Both the position numbers and the translations under genes were made by a program. Source: Lentinus brumalis (Eukaryota; Basidiomycota; Agaricomycetes; Polyporales; Polyporaceae). From it: 64,000 nucleotides of DNA. The DNA lies in contig MARA01000021.1 of the NCBI GenBank assembly GCA_001792895.1, forward strand, positions 62,001 to 126,000. Reading direction: 5' to 3'. The notes under the pieces are model-generated. The model was not told the origin of the DNA and did no database searches. It was given only the letters and a program-made list of their open reading frames with translations. This document shows positions 9,522 to 21,135 of the stretch, in pieces (position 1 is the first letter of the stretch; each line of letters begins with the position of its first letter).

Positions 9522-11857
9522 CTACCTGAACAGCCGCGAACCCGTTTCGACCGCTCGAACGATCCCCGCGTCCTGCAATGCCGCGAAGAGGTTGAACAAC
9601 ATGAGATCCTATGCCCCGCGAATATTTAGCTTGTACGTCCCTGCTTGTTGGATGCGTGTACTCACGCAGCCTTTCGCAGCGATGAAGCTGATCGTCACAG
9701 GGAGGAACTCTGTCTGCCCAGTGATAGTCGAGTTGAACGGTGCTTCGCCAACTGCCCATGGCCCAACTCATGATCAGCGTCCTCGCCCGAATTCCTTGAC
9801 CGCGAGCAGCAAACTCACTCGGTACGACCATGTCGGGTACTCCGGCATACACGGCGATGCGGGGTGCCGTTACGACTACCTCAGGTACTTCGGCTTGCTC
9901 CGCGAAATTTGAGAACCTTGACGATGCAGCAGCGGCGGCACTAGGACTAAGTAGTCGTCATAAGCAAGTGCGTCTACGCTCCCATGCAGACGTCTTCCAC
10001 ACACCATACGTAGCGATTGCGATAGTTCGTCGCGCCGATGCTTTGGGGGTAAATCAGGATCGAGTCCGAGCAGCTGGCCGCGTCAGGCTGTACAACCGAA
10101 CTCGAGAACCACTCCATGAAGACCGTCTTGTTAGCAAGCGCTTCCTCCTTCCGCCCAGCAGGCAGCGAGCGCCCGTAGGTCCAGCGTGCGAGGGGAGAAG
10201 GGTCGATGAACGGCATACGTCCGCCGTTCGCTGCGCCAAAGTCGGCGATGAAAGGGTCCGCGACAAGCTCGACCTGGTCAAGTGCGATGAGGTCCACGTA
10301 CGTCGTGCTGAGGAGCGTCTGCAGAGAGGGGGTGGACACATCTGCCGGTTTTGTCGCGTTCCAGATAGCTGCGAGGCTCATCTCGGTGCGCGTCGTGTTC
10401 AGGAAGCCCTCCAGCTTGGTGATGAACGTGTCGAAGGTGTCCGCTACGGAGCCCGCGCCTGGAGGGCTCGTGAGATAGCTACTGCCGAAGAACTCGACAG
10501 GAAAGAGGAGCTTCTTGGGGAATTGCGAGGACTATGACGCGGTGAGCATGTCTCGAGAATACTTGTAGACGTGCGGCGCTCACTGATGTAAAGTTCTGAT
10601 ACCACCATTGGCCAGCGGTCGCCCACAACTTCGCATCTCGCGAGAAGATACCCGCCGTGTCGAGCTCAGGTGATAATGGCATGACATTGTCGAGCGAGAC
10701 GGCGCCATGCGAGGGCCTGTTCCCGAAGACGCCATTCGCACCGGCAGGACCTCTCATCGAGCCTCCCGTATCGGTGCCCACGGCGAGATCCAGCCACGGG
10801 TAAGCGGCCATGGCAGTACCAGAGCCCGTGGACGAGCTGCTGCCGTCCTGGTACCCGTCTCCCCGCGGGTTATACGGGGCGTGTAGGTCGACCCAATCGC
10901 TCGTCGCGACCTCTCCGTTAGCGAACTGGGACGTCTTCGTCTTTCCAACGAGCACCGCGCCACCGTCGAGCAGTCGCTGGATCGCCGGCGCGGTGGTCTC
11001 TTTAGGAGGGTATAACTGCCAGAACGCGCGGTTTCCGCATCCCGTACGGAGACCCTTGACGTCGTAGATGTCTTTCACGGCGAGACGCATGCCCGCGAGC
11101 GGCTTCTCGGTGGTTGCGGTGAAGTAGAGTCGGGAGGGCACACCGATGGTCTCGGTGGCTGCGCCGGGAATCTTCGCAGACAGGACCTGAAAGCCGTCAT
11201 TTCCGTCAGTTACTGTACCGTAGACGAACGATTGGTTCTCGTCGTTGTACAGACGGAGGGCTGTAGATGCAGGGAGTCAGATGGAAACTCCCAGCATGCA
11301 GCATTTCGTACCTTGATATATGTTGCCAGAAGCTGGTTCCAGGAAGTATGGTCCGGCGGGTAGCGCTTTTGCGAGGTCAACGCCAAGGGGATAGCTCTTC
11401 GACAACAAGACGAAGTCGATCCCGGATGTCTCTTGTGCCAAGAGACTCGATGTAGTTGGGAGAGCACGGGACCCGTTATATGTCAAGTAGATCCCTGCAA
11501 AGTCGAGATCAGCATGCCTTAGTGTCTGCCTGGCAGGACGCGCGACGCACCACGCAGAAATTCCTTGCTCCACACGTCATCTTTCGTGGACCAGTCCTGG
11601 ACGATGTCTTGCAGAGCACCGCCGTCGAAAATGGATTCCGAGGTAGGGATGACTGAGAAAGGCACAAGCCCATTAGACGTGCTTTTTGCTGCAGCGGACA
11701 GCGAGGAGCTGTCGTGCAGCGCAGAAACTGGAAAAATAGGGACGAAGTACGAAACGCCTCCGAGAGTCAGCGTGCGCCCGGAGTCCTGGATGGCAATTTG
11801 CGCTGCCCCCGAGACTTGAAGGGCAAGAGCCAGAAATGCCGCAGCGCACAGCGGCAT
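9522..11857 (-). CDS. Secreted amidase (amidase-signature family)
   Basis: A 664-residue model from seven exons: 11857-11551, 11494-11312, 11260-10584, 10531-10005, 9946-9819, 9751-9666, 9608-9522. The first 20 or so residues form a signal peptide ([20 protein letters not shown]). The amidase-signature triad is visible: Lys in RLAVKDIYD (near residue 222), the Gly/Ser loop SSSSTGSG (near 310) and [18 protein letters not shown] (near 328) with the cis-Ser and nucleophilic Ser. The C-terminus shows the usual '[21 protein letters not shown]'. It probably hydrolyses an amide outside the cell or in the secretory pathway; the substrate is unknown. Residues 20-160 precede the catalytic domain, an extension common in fungal secreted amidases. 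The acceptor of exon 5 (9946 or 9940) is uncertain. Confidence 0.85.
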
Positions 11858-12460
11858 GCTTCACCTTCGAGTCGTGGGCTTGCGGGTTCTGTGCTCTGTA
11901 CTTGCGCGTTCTTATGTATACCTGGCGACCACACTACTGCGAGAGAGCTGATGGAAGAGCGGTTATCAGTAATCCCAGTCGGCTTCAAACAGCCGTGACA
12001 TATCCTGCAGACCGACGCCATCATGGGTTACGAGACGTCTCGATGCTATGACAGCACAATGCAGTGAGCGCCCGTCCTTAGCCCGCAGTTTGGCTGTGAG
12101 AGGTTGGCTAATACCTCTCGCAGCGAGTCTCGTCATTGACCATGGGCACTTCGCTGTTCCTGCTGCCCACAGAATGTCCGTGGCTAGTCCTGGCTGGTCG
12201 CTGGAATTGATGGCGACGAGTTACGAGTGTGGACTCTTCAATTGACCATCGTGGTGGTATTCGCTTCGGATTGGTCACTAGACGACAGCGTGCCGCCGGA
12301 TCGCGATGATGCTTCCTCGCGCAAAGGATACATTCAGACATCAAGACAAGTAACCAAGTAGTACATTACCGCGATTCTTCTTCTCTCCGGACATACCAGT
12401 ACGAGTCCTCAAGCCGCCGAGCCTTCCTCCATGCAGAACAGCTCCCTTCGGCAGACACAC
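11858..12460. other. Intergenic region
   Basis: Holds the promoter of the amidase (minus strand) and the 3' end of the penta-EF-hand gene. I see no gene in it. Confidence 0.5.
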
Positions 12461-13648
12461 TCACGGCAAGCTCAGCACGGTGTGCATAAACTGCTCGTAG
12501 TTGATCTGCACCCATCCGTCGCGGTCGGTGTCGAGCTTCTGGAACGTCTCCGAGATCTGCTTGATGACCACACACGCACGCACGAAGCGGTCGAACGTGA
12601 TGCCCTGCTGGGGCGCACCGTGGCGTGCCTGTGGGCCCGTACCTGTCGCGAAGTCTACCCCGTGAGGGGAGACTGATCAATGACGTGCTCATGCTCGAGA
12701 AGGGGGAAAGGATGGAGTGTGATACATGGATACATGGATTAGGGGGAATGATGGAGGCGAATGGGTGTATGCGCATATATGCCACATTGCGCAATGGCGG
12801 AGCGGAGTGGCAGGATGGGCATATGGGGGTCGTGCGGACAAATGAACAGCATGCTTACCGTACTTCGCCTCGACGAGGTGCAGGATCTGTGGCGACAGCC
12901 TGTAGCCGAACTGGTGGAGGGCCTCCTGAAGCTCCTTTCCATCGATTGAGCCGGAGTTGTCCCTATCGAAGTGGCGGTAGACGTTCTGCCAGTCCTTAAT
13001 GTACTTCCATAGTCCAGAGAACTCGCTGAAACCAATCGTCCCGCTCCGATCGGTGTCCTGCATGGCACGCGGTTAGCATGGAAATGATGCTTGTGAGTAG
13101 CGCTAAGAAAACTCACGAAGATGGTCATGAGGAGCTTGACAGTGTCGAGGTCGAAAGCTGACACGCCACAGAACATGAGTCGCATCCGCAATCCAGAGAA
13201 GCTGCCACTCACGACTCCAGTCACCGTTGATCAGAGCCTTCTCTGAAGTGGCTCTCATGAGTTGCATGAAATACAGAGATCAGATGTAGCACTCACGAAG
13301 CTCATTGACGGTGATGTGCCCGGATCTGTCGGTATCGACAGCAGAGAACCAATTCCACAGCCTGCGCACGTGTCACAACTATATGATATGGAGGAAATGG
13401 CAGTGACTCACTGAAGATCTGCACCAGGAGGAGGGCCAGCAGGAGCAGGTGCGAAACCACCGGGCCCTGGGCCTCCGCCACCGTACCCCGGGGGAGGGCC
13501 ACCGTATCCGCCTCCGCCGTGTGCGCCGCTGTATCCGTCACCGTATCCCTGAACGATATGTGAGTTCTCGAGCTCATCGCACGCGTTTCCAGCGCATATA
13601 GGGAGACGCGACGCGATGATCAAAACGCGAACTCACGCCGTAGGACAT
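12461..13648 (-). CDS. Penta-EF-hand calcium-binding protein (ALG-2/peflin type)
   Basis: A 221-residue model from seven exons: 13648-13637, 13548-13412, 13361-13297, 13242-13213, 13157-13117, 13057-12859, 12642-12461. The first exon codes only MSYG. A Gly/Tyr/Pro-rich tail of about 50 residues is typical of this family. Then come calcium loops DTDRSGHITVNEL, DTDRSGTIGFSEF, DRDNSGSIDGKEL and DTDRDGWVQINYE; a degenerate hand lies between the first two (NGDWSPFDLDTVKLL). Relatives (human ALG-2 and peflin, yeast Pef1) dimerise through the last hand and act as calcium sensors in ESCRT- and COPII-linked membrane events. Identification is by loop spacing and the 'WKYIKDWQNVYRHFD' helix. Confidence 0.92.
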
Positions 13649-13737
13649 ATCTTCAAAGTATAGGAGAGAGTTCGAGTTTCTGGTGGTGGTGGTTCGGATG
13701 TAAGAGTGAGGGTCGATTAAAGAGGGGCTTTCGCAGC

Positions 13738-13744
13738 TTATATA
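13738..13744 (-). promoter_or_regulatory. TATA box of the penta-EF-hand gene
   Basis: TATATAA on the minus strand, about 90 bp upstream of the ATG at 13648. Confidence 0.5.
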
Positions 13745-14152
13745 CCTTGGCTAGAGCCAGAGACAGGGATATGTAGTGGTAGAAGACAAGAGGAGACACT
13801 GGATTGTGCCAAGGACCCCCGCCACAGCGCGCACCGCCCACTCAATCTCGATCGTGCAAGATGTCATCGTTCTCCGGCCCGAATTCCCGCTGGCCAGTTC
13901 GAACCTGCCTCTAGGCAACTCTAGGCAGACTTGTGGGTTTGAGTTGCAATTCTGTTGAAGGGCATTATCTGAAACCTCCGACGTGGTGAGGACAGCGGCA
14001 GCGGAATCCTGACGGACATGTTCTACTGGATGGTTAGTTTCCTGAGCAGCGAACACCTGCAGAGTGTTCACGTACACACAATAGTGTGCGAAGGTTCACC
14101 GTGCTGCACCTCATCCATGAGTCTGTCAGCAGTTATCCCAGAGTGCACATCG

Positions 14153-15679
14153 TCATTCCCCCTCGGTCAGTGTCTCCATTGTAGGCATATTCGGTGTGGG
14201 GTTTGACTCCAAGGTTGGTATGGGAGACAGTCCGCGAACGTCGAGGATAAAGTGGGACAGGATTATAACGTAGATGCTGGAAACACTCAACTCAGCAATC
14301 TCCAGAGACCCAATAATTCAGGCTTCGAGCGCACATTTCGTAAAAGTATGGCCATACGAGGAAGAGCGTGGTACTCTGCGGTCCAAAATGAGCACGCTGT
14401 GCAATGCCGGGAGGGACGCCAGCAATGGCAGACACTCACATTCTTCTACACGTCCTGTCAGCTCAAGTTCACAATCCAAACGGACATGAAACGTACAGGA
14501 TTTGCGTAGAAGTTTGCGAACGCGTTGAACACCAAGAGCCTATGTACTCGCAAATCAGACACCGCCTGGGCGCAGGGGCCGATGGGGATGATACGTACAC
14601 CAAGAACAGGATTCCTACGGGTGGAATGTTAGCGCAGTTCGTATAAGGCGGAGTCCACCTAAGCATTCCTAGGAGGCACTCACCGTCTCTGAGCAGCAGC
14701 GTCGCCAGCGGCGTGCGCATGCGGCTCCTCCACGCAAGTCTCTTGATCGAGAACGTCTTGACCATCGTAACGAAGACGAGGACGGCGTGAGATGCGACCA
14801 TCGTTGCAGACGCTATAGTAGTGTCTTTCCCTCAATCAGGACTTGCGAATACAATGAAGGAGGCTGAGAGGACCTCACATCTTGGAAAATGAGCGCATGG
14901 GGATTGACAACACTCAGCAAACCGCACCAATCATGACTTACCGTGCTAAAGAGGTTGCAGACAGCGTGTAGTCGTAAGTGCATCCATATGGAAATCCGCC
15001 CTGGACAGGGAAGTATCCTGCGCTTTCGATCTGCCCTTCGCGGTCACGACAAGACCACCACAAGAACATCCGGAAGTGAGCACTCACCGAGTACAAGATC
15101 GGGCGTACAAGGTTCAGGGGCAATACGAAGGGGATCCATCTCCAGTTCTTGGTGGAGATCCCGTATACACGAATGATGACAATGACGGCGGTCGCGAGGA
15201 GGTTCAGGATGTACAGAACGTCGTTGATATGGGTAAGAACACTACATGCCTGACGAACCACAGATCCATCAGTAGGCACGTATCGTAGAATAAATTATGC
15301 AATGCATGCGCACCACATCGTCTATGTTCCACAGCAGGACCTGCATTGTCAGAGTGGCCCTACCGAGGAGTATGCTGTATCGCATGCATAAGTATGCAAG
15401 CGAGACGCAAGAGAACTCGCGGTGCCATATGCGTTGGATCTCGGGGATGAGCGTCAAGCCGAAGTCGTACCACAGAAGTGCTGAGCGGACATACTTATGA
15501 GCTCCTCCGAGTCGTAGAGCGTCAATAACTGACAACGCACCGGAAGACGCCATGATGCAGTAGTTCTGTGTCATACTGCGGAGCATGTTAGTATCGCGAA
15601 CACGCCACGCCAGCCAACAGGTCACTCACACTCTGGAGGGGTTCTGTATGAGCGCGCTATGCTCGTACGAGTACGACAT
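14153..15679 (-). CDS. DUF6533 membrane protein, copy 2
   Basis: A 285-residue model from 11 exons: 15679-15630, 15575-15541, 15480-15314, 15249-15088, 15030-14942, 14880-14879, 14812-14684, 14614-14599, 14539-14497, 14375-14335, 14276-14153. Exon lengths 35, 167, 162 (64+98 in copy 1), 89, 2, 16 and 41 nt equal those of copy 1. It has the DUF6533 motif (ALLWYDFGLTLIPEIQRIW), 'PLATLLLRDG' and the final helix (YVIILSHFILDVRGL), then a tail of about 25 residues, much shorter than in copy 1. The 2-nt exon at 14879-14880 is required for frame. It is a multi-pass membrane protein of unknown role, and the tandem partner of copy 3. Confidence 0.85.
14879..14880 (-). other. 2-nt microexon (AT) in DUF6533 copy 2
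   Basis: Minus strand reads TCCAAG|AT|GTGAGG, with flanking introns of 61 nt (14881-14941) and 66 nt (14813-14878). It is needed to join CG (phase 2) to CGTCTGCAACG in frame. Confidence 0.75.
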
Positions 15680-15752
15680 ATCGAACCGAGTAGTGGATGC
15701 GTCGGTATTGTCCTTGGTCTAGCGGAATTACTCGTAGACCTTGCCCTAGCCC

Positions 15753-15759
15753 TTATATA
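15753..15759 (-). promoter_or_regulatory. TATA box of DUF6533 copy 2
   Basis: TATATAA on the minus strand, 74 bp upstream of the ATG at 15679. Confidence 0.5.
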
Positions 15760-15821
15760 ACGGGAGGAAGAGAAGATCGCCCATGTTTCGACTCCAGGAC
15801 AATACCAGAAGTCGTGTCCCA

Positions 15822-15871
15822 CGTCATGCCAAAGCAGTCAGCGCCGAGACGGTGCGCCCTGTTCACGGTTT
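15822..15871. repeat. Duplicated upstream segment, unit A
   Basis: CATGCCAAAGCAGTCAGCGC and the following GAGACGGTGCGCC...GTTCAC recur in diverged form at about 18299-18345. Both lie 140-200 bp upstream of the starts of DUF6533 copies 2 and 3, so the tandem duplication carried promoter sequence. Confidence 0.6.
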
Positions 15872-16541
15872 TAAGCACTGCCAGGAAATCGTGATACATG
15901 GGAGGTGCATACATACCATGTCTGCTTGGAAAAAGCGCGAGCTACTGGAACAGATGTTGATTCGGTAGCGCCTTGAGGTCCACCGTCAGGAATACAAGGA
16001 CGCAGGAAGCAGACGCACTACTTGAGGCGCTGCTGTATGTCTGTTCCTGTCCGATGGTGCCTAGATAAGGTAGGTGCAGTCGGAATACGACCCGCTGCAG
16101 ACGCAGGGTTACGTCGTCGCGCCTCGTGGTCTTGCGAACGGTGACCACGTACTTTGAACACCATATGGCATAGTCCAGAGCATCGCGACACCGCCTACGA
16201 ACACAATCCACTGCACTGCCCAGAACTTGGTCAGTGGCGTATCGAGAGTTTGCAGAGAGGGGTCAGTGGCGAACCTTATAGCAAATGGCCGCCGCAGTAA
16301 GTCCGATATCATGGCACGAAATCCTGGCGCCGAGTCGGCGGGTCGTAGAATCAGCGTGCTGGGCACAACAAACAGGACATTGACACTCGTACGACTTGAA
16401 GAGTCCGATGGTTGATGCCCAATCGATACAGTGCGCAATGGTTCTGACGAAGGGTGGTACCGGCGGCGTCTATCGAGGCGATAACCTCTACAGTACAATT
16501 CATACAGCCCAGAGAAGATATTCGATAACTCGTCAGTGGCC
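15872..16541. other. Unresolved interval, possible decayed DUF6533 exon
   Basis: The minus strand of 16120-16350 can be read as a hydrophobic stretch (TKFWAVQWIVFVGGVAML) resembling a membrane segment of the DUF6533 family, but frame, splice sites and flanking exons do not assemble into a gene. It may be a relic or chance. Otherwise only the 3' end of copy 3 and the upstream DNA of copy 2 are expected here. Confidence 0.3.
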
Positions 16542-18151
16542 TCAGCCCCCACCGTTCTCGCTTTCAAGTACGGCGACGAGGTCTTCTGGTAGTACATCCT
16601 GGGTGTCATCTGTCTCCACGACATACTCCGGGGTAAGGTTTGATCGTTCCCGCGTGACCGTCGCAGTGGGTGCGATCTTCGGCAGTTCGAACATGGGGAG
16701 GCTGATTGTCGCGTACGGTCCGATATCGTCCCCTTGCACGGCATGCAGTCCGCGGGCGTCGAGGATGAAATGGGAGAGGATGATGACGTAGATGCTACAA
16801 GCCCCGTTAGCTTTGCCGCCAGTCATCGGAGAGCTCGAAAGTATCGCGTACATCTCGTAGAAGTACGGCCATACGAGGAAAATCGTGGTACTCTGCTCCA
16901 TGATGAATGTGATGTCCACATTGAGAAATTCATGACCAGACACGCACGTCTGTCTGTGCAGGCTGTCAGACGTCGCCGTTCGAGCAGGCTGAGGACAAGC
17001 GTTGATACGTACGGGGGTCGCATAGAAGTTCGCGAACGCGTTGAATATCAGGATGCTGCTCTCCCAGTCAAGACACGTCTGCGCAGGCCCATGAACAACA
17101 CGCACACGAGGAACAGGATGCCTGGGAAACAGAGCTGCATCAGTGCACGATACATGGTCTACCAGGGATACCGATTTACGTACCATCTCTGAGCAGCAGC
17201 GCCGTCAACGGAGTGCGCATGCGGCTGTTCCAAGCATGTCTCTTGATAGATAATGTCTTGACCGCTGTGACAAGAACGAGGATACCATGCGATGCCAGCA
17301 TCGTCGCAGATGATATCGTCGTAACTGTCGACGTATGAGGCCGTGTCAGGGGCAAGCTGGAGGAAGGGACTTACACCTAGGAAGAGACATATCAGACTTG
17401 TCGATGCACATGCCAGAGATATTCACTCACAGTGCCAAGGACGTTTCCGACAGAGTGTAATTATAAGTACATCCAAAGGGGGACCTCCCTGTAGGGGTTG
17501 ATAGCGCGCACTCTCTAACTGCCGAGACAATGTCACCATGGGTGTTTATAGAATGACTCGGATCGCTGTGAGCACTCACCGCGTACAAGACCGGGCGGAC
17601 GAGGTTGAGGGGCAAGACGATGGGTAGCCACCTCCAGTTTTTGGCAGAGATCCCGTAGACACGGATAACGATGATTACAGCGGTTGCTAGAAGGTTGACG
17701 ATATAGGCGACATCGTTGAGATGAGTGAGAATGTTACACGTCTAGTCAGAATGGTTAGTAATACATGGCGCTGGCATACGGAGATGTTCGTACCTCGTCC
17801 TCTGCATTCCACATGAGTACTTCCAAGACTAGAGTGGTCCGGTCAATCAGGACGCTGTATCGCATACAGATGTACGCGACGGAGACACAAGAGAGCTCCC
17901 GATGCCATATGCGCTGGACTTCGGTGGTCAGAGTCAAGCCGAAGTCGTACCAGAGAAGTGCTGAAGCAGATCGGCTTCAGTTATCCGTGCATCACCGAGT
18001 CGAAGACGAATCACCGGAAGACGCCATGATGCAATAGTTCTGGACCATGCTGAAAATGGTCCTGAGTGAGGTATATACACCATTCAAGCATGAGCACTTA
18101 CACTCTAGAGGGATTCCGGATAAGCGCACTATGCCCGTACGAATACGACAT
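16542..18151 (-). CDS. DUF6533 membrane protein, copy 3 (one-base frame break)
   Basis: Eleven exons: 18151-18102, 18049-18015, 17960-17794, 17741-17580, 17518-17431, 17376-17375, 17324-17184, 17121-17106, 17055-17013, 16892-16852, 16794-16542. It would encode about 332 residues. DUF6533 motif: ALLWYDFGLTLTTEVQRIW. The last helix is YVIILSHFILDARGL, followed by an acidic tail of about 70 residues. Exon 5 is 88 nt instead of the 89 nt of copies 1 and 2: its start reads LESARYQPLQGG in one frame and its end FGCTYNYTLSETSLA in the next, with the change at a five-G run (17478-17482). Every other exon is intact, so an undercalled base is as likely as a real pseudogene. The 2-nt exon is 17376-17375. 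Confidence 0.75.
17375..17376 (-). other. 2-nt microexon (GT) in DUF6533 copy 3
   Basis: Minus strand reads TTCCTAG|GT|GTAAGT with introns of 54 nt (17377-17430) and 50 nt (17325-17374) on either side. Position and phase are as in copies 1 and 2. Confidence 0.7.
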
Positions 18152-18295
18152 GGCCGGAACCCGGCGATGGGTATGATTTCTTGAGTGGGGGAGGCGCTGC
18201 TCTGGTAAGACGAAGCAAATGCTTTAAGTGAACAGAGCGTGTACGCAACGAGGCGAGAAGTCGGCTTACCCTTTGGTAAGACGAAGACGACGGTC

Positions 18296-18345
18296 CCATG
18301 CCATGCCAATGTGGTTAGCGCCAAGATGGTGTGCCGTTCACTTCC
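18296..18345. repeat. Duplicated upstream segment, unit B
   Basis: CATGCCAATGTGGTTAGCGC and following bases; the diverged partner of 15822-15871, upstream of DUF6533 copy 3. Confidence 0.55.
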
Positions 18346-19047
18346 AGTCCAAGAACCCAAGATAAGGATTTCCTGCCGCACGCAGAACAGTTCAGCGGAC
18401 GTCCATGGCTCACACGTTGTGTTCTTGTCCTGACGCGCCTATGCAAAGCGCCGTCGAAGGCTCTGTTTGACCGACCGCGGACCAGGTATTCACGTCAATC
18501 ACGTCATGCCGCCGGCTGTCAGAGGTCCACGGTAAGGGTGGACTTGCTATGCTTCGTCTTGTGGGCTCGCAGATAACGTCCAGGTAAGGTGTCGTCTTGT
18601 GTCAGGATGATGGGCGGAGTTGCGGATGAGGCTATACGTGCTCATCGATCCTCTCTCAAGCACCGGGGCGTTGCCCAGGTCGCGGTATAGAGAAGATCTT
18701 GACGGTACGTAGTCAGTAACAGACCACGACGGTGGATCCTGTACGCACCTCAAGGTTGTGACAACCTGAAGTGTTCGGTTGACACGCAAGATCAGTTCGC
18801 TGGCCAATGGAGGACAAGAGATAACAGACTCCAAGTGCCCGAATGAGAGAGGAGGGCTTGCTATGATCAATGCAAATGGCACGACGTTGTAACACCGACG
18901 ATCATTCGATTTCGTAAGTCGAATGACAGATGCAGCCAGCAGCTCGCAAAAGCGTCATACCATATACATACTCGATCCAAGAACAACGTGCATTAAATCC
19001 ATGCCGCCGAGCAATACATGCACACATTCTGAAGTCACAGATACAAG
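18346..19047. other. Intergenic region
   Basis: About 700 bp upstream of DUF6533 copy 3 and downstream of the next minus-strand gene. No supported gene seen. Confidence 0.5.
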
Positions 19048-19090
19048 TCAACAGACGACTCCTGCGTAGAAAAAGCAACTCACCCCTTCT

Positions 19091-20654
19091 TCACTCTTCG
19101 TCCTCCTCGTCGTTCTCGTACACGATCTCGACGATGAATTTGGAGTTCGGTTCCGCGCCCGCCTCCCCATCGTCCCGTCCCGGTCGCACACGAATTTTCG
19201 CTGGTACACAATCTCGCCGTCTGCGTCTGGCTCCTCGACAAGGAGTACCAATCGCGCGCTGCCGGACGCCAAGTCAGTCGTCGGTAACGTGAGGATATGG
19301 CGTACAGCACACGCACCTGTCGTAATATTCCTCCAGGCCAAATGTGCGGCACGCCTGCATGAGGACCTTCGACACCATGTGTCGTCCGCGCGTCTTGAAC
19401 AGCGAGCGGCTCTCGGGGTCCTCGCTGTACTCGATCATGATCAGGAAGCTCTCGTCCGCCTTCGGTTGAGAGTGGGGGGGCTGGCTGGACTGGGAGACTG
19501 CTGCAATCCCTCAGATAGGAAATCGACGGCGAGAGTCGTCAGTGGCTTACCGTCGGGCGTGACCCGGACCTTCTCTGTTTTGATCTTCTCTGTTTTGGTC
19601 TTCTCTGTTTTGATCTTGGGCTGTTCGGGTGGAGAAACTGGGAAGAGTCAGATGCTGGTACCACATGCGGAACAATCTAACCTGGCTCACCGTCGAGGTT
19701 TCGCACGGGAGAAGACCGTGTTGCCTTCCTCGCACCCGATACAGATCGCTCCTTGTCCAACTCGACGAGCGAAGCACTGCTGTCCCGCGACTTCGACGTC
19801 GCCAGCTTCGATGCGCTCGTGCTGGCGAACTCCGAGTCTTCGAGCTGGTCGAACTCCTCCTCGTCCGAGGCATCAGCGTGGAGGCTCTCGTTGGCAAACC
19901 CATCGTCCCCGTTGTCCCCGATGCCGTAGTCGGACATAATCCGAGGCCGGACACTGCGCTTCTTTGTCGGAGAGAGAATCCGAACTTCTTCTTCTTCTTC
20001 CTCTTCCAGCTCCTCGACTTTGGACGTCGGGGGCGGCGTCACGAGAGACCTGGCAGACTGGGGGCTCATTACCTTGACGAACGACGGCCCTGCGTCTTTG
20101 TGACCAGACGCGATGCTGGACTGGCGCGGAGAAGGGCACGGGACAGGCGCCTTCCTCGCGGAGACCGATTGTCTCTCGACTGCTGGCATCGCAGAAATGT
20201 GACTGCCATTGGAGAGTCGTAGCGGGGCCACGCCAGCCGCCGACATGCGCTTCTGGGAGGATATGTGACGCGAGCCACCGCCAAGCGCTTCCGATGGTCG
20301 TGGTCGGACTACCGGTGCAGCCGGTTGTACAGTCGCAGGTTTCACGGTCACCGAGCGCAATACGGAGCAGATCCCCGCCCATGCCGAAGGGTGAATGCGA
20401 ACGTGGCTTCCTTCGAGCAGTTCATCGGTGTGGAAGTCGAGTTCTCCTGCGAGCGCAAATACGTCGCGTGCAAGCCGCTGCGCCTCCTACAATGAAGTGA
20501 AATGAGTCTGCGACGTGCTTATGCGTAGAAATTCGAGAAAACACACCTCATATGTTCGAGGAAGCGGCAGCAACACGCGACTTTGTGCGTGGCTGAAGAT
20601 TATGAGTTCCTGGGAAGCCTTTGCGTCGGCATCTCCGGTAGATTTAAACAGCAT
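19091..20654 (-). CDS. Disordered protein with lysine-rich repeats and small C-terminal domain
   Basis: Five exons: 20654-20547, 20486-19691, 19637-19551, 19500-19317, 19258-19091; about 447 residues if one missing base is allowed in the last exon. The N-terminal 75 residues look folded (LIIFSHAQSRVLLPLPRTYE, then DELLEGSHVRIHPSAW). A long Ser/Pro/acid-rich middle with an eight-residue glutamate block follows, then three tandem copies of a five-residue KTEK-type unit. The last 105 residues (FLIMIEYSED ... MVSKVLMQACRTFGLEEYYD ... ARLVLLVEE) have a beta-beta-alpha-beta pattern that could be a ubiquitin/SUMO-like fold; this is inference. The final exon starts in one frame (VYQRKFVC) and ends convincingly in another (SKFIVEIVYENDEEDEE, stop 19091-19093), with the change within 19150-19190. 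If no base is missing, the frame instead ends at 19048. I do not recognise the protein. Confidence 0.65.
19570..19614 (-). repeat. Three tandem 15-nt coding repeats
   Basis: Three adjacent copies of a 15-nt unit (AAGATCAAAACAGAG with one C variant on the minus strand), encoding repeated [IT]KTEK. IKTE fits the psi-K-x-E consensus for SUMO attachment. Confidence 0.85.
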
Positions 20655-21135
20655 AGGACCTGTTTCAGCGACCAGTCGAAGCTAGTCGAAAGGTGGTGGT
20701 CGAGGTGAGAGTGCCTCATGGCCGCCGGCTTCAACTTCCTGGAAGTCCAACAGTCACGTGAACGGCGCTTAGCTACACGAGGCGTCCTCCATCGTTGCGT
20801 CCTCAGCCTGACTTCTCTGAATTTTCATCGCAAACGTCGAGATTGCGTTGCTTTCCAAGTTGGTAAGTACAGTACTTTTTTCTTGGCTTGACAACTGTAA
20901 CTAACTCACACGCAGTGGTTACGTATAAAGTCAAATCAAGTAACTCGGTTCTGCAGTATTACACGGCTGGACCGTTCAAGTAGGAAGTTGCCTTTCTTCA
21001 GGATTGTGACACGCGTGCAGGGAGTCGGAAGCGGCATGCGGGGACTCGCCAGCGCGGTGCTGGTACTAGTAGGGTGCTGGCGGGCTTACCAGCACCCAGG
21101 TTGACATCCTCCAGCATCCTCCTATCGCGTTGGCT
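20655..21135. promoter_or_regulatory. Divergent promoter region
   Basis: A 481-bp gap between the minus-strand gene starting at 20654 and the plus-strand F-box gene starting at 21136. A TATAAAG lies near 20924. No gene seen. Confidence 0.4.

Noticed and set aside
16109..16541. Extension of DUF6533 copy 3 beyond its stop
   Set aside because: The long open frame overlapping the last exon is in another frame, and the stop at 16542 gives a sensible tail.
21074..21135. Upstream Met for the second F-box protein
   Set aside because: That frame translates the first intron. The ATG at 21136 plus a phase-2 intron matches the paralog.
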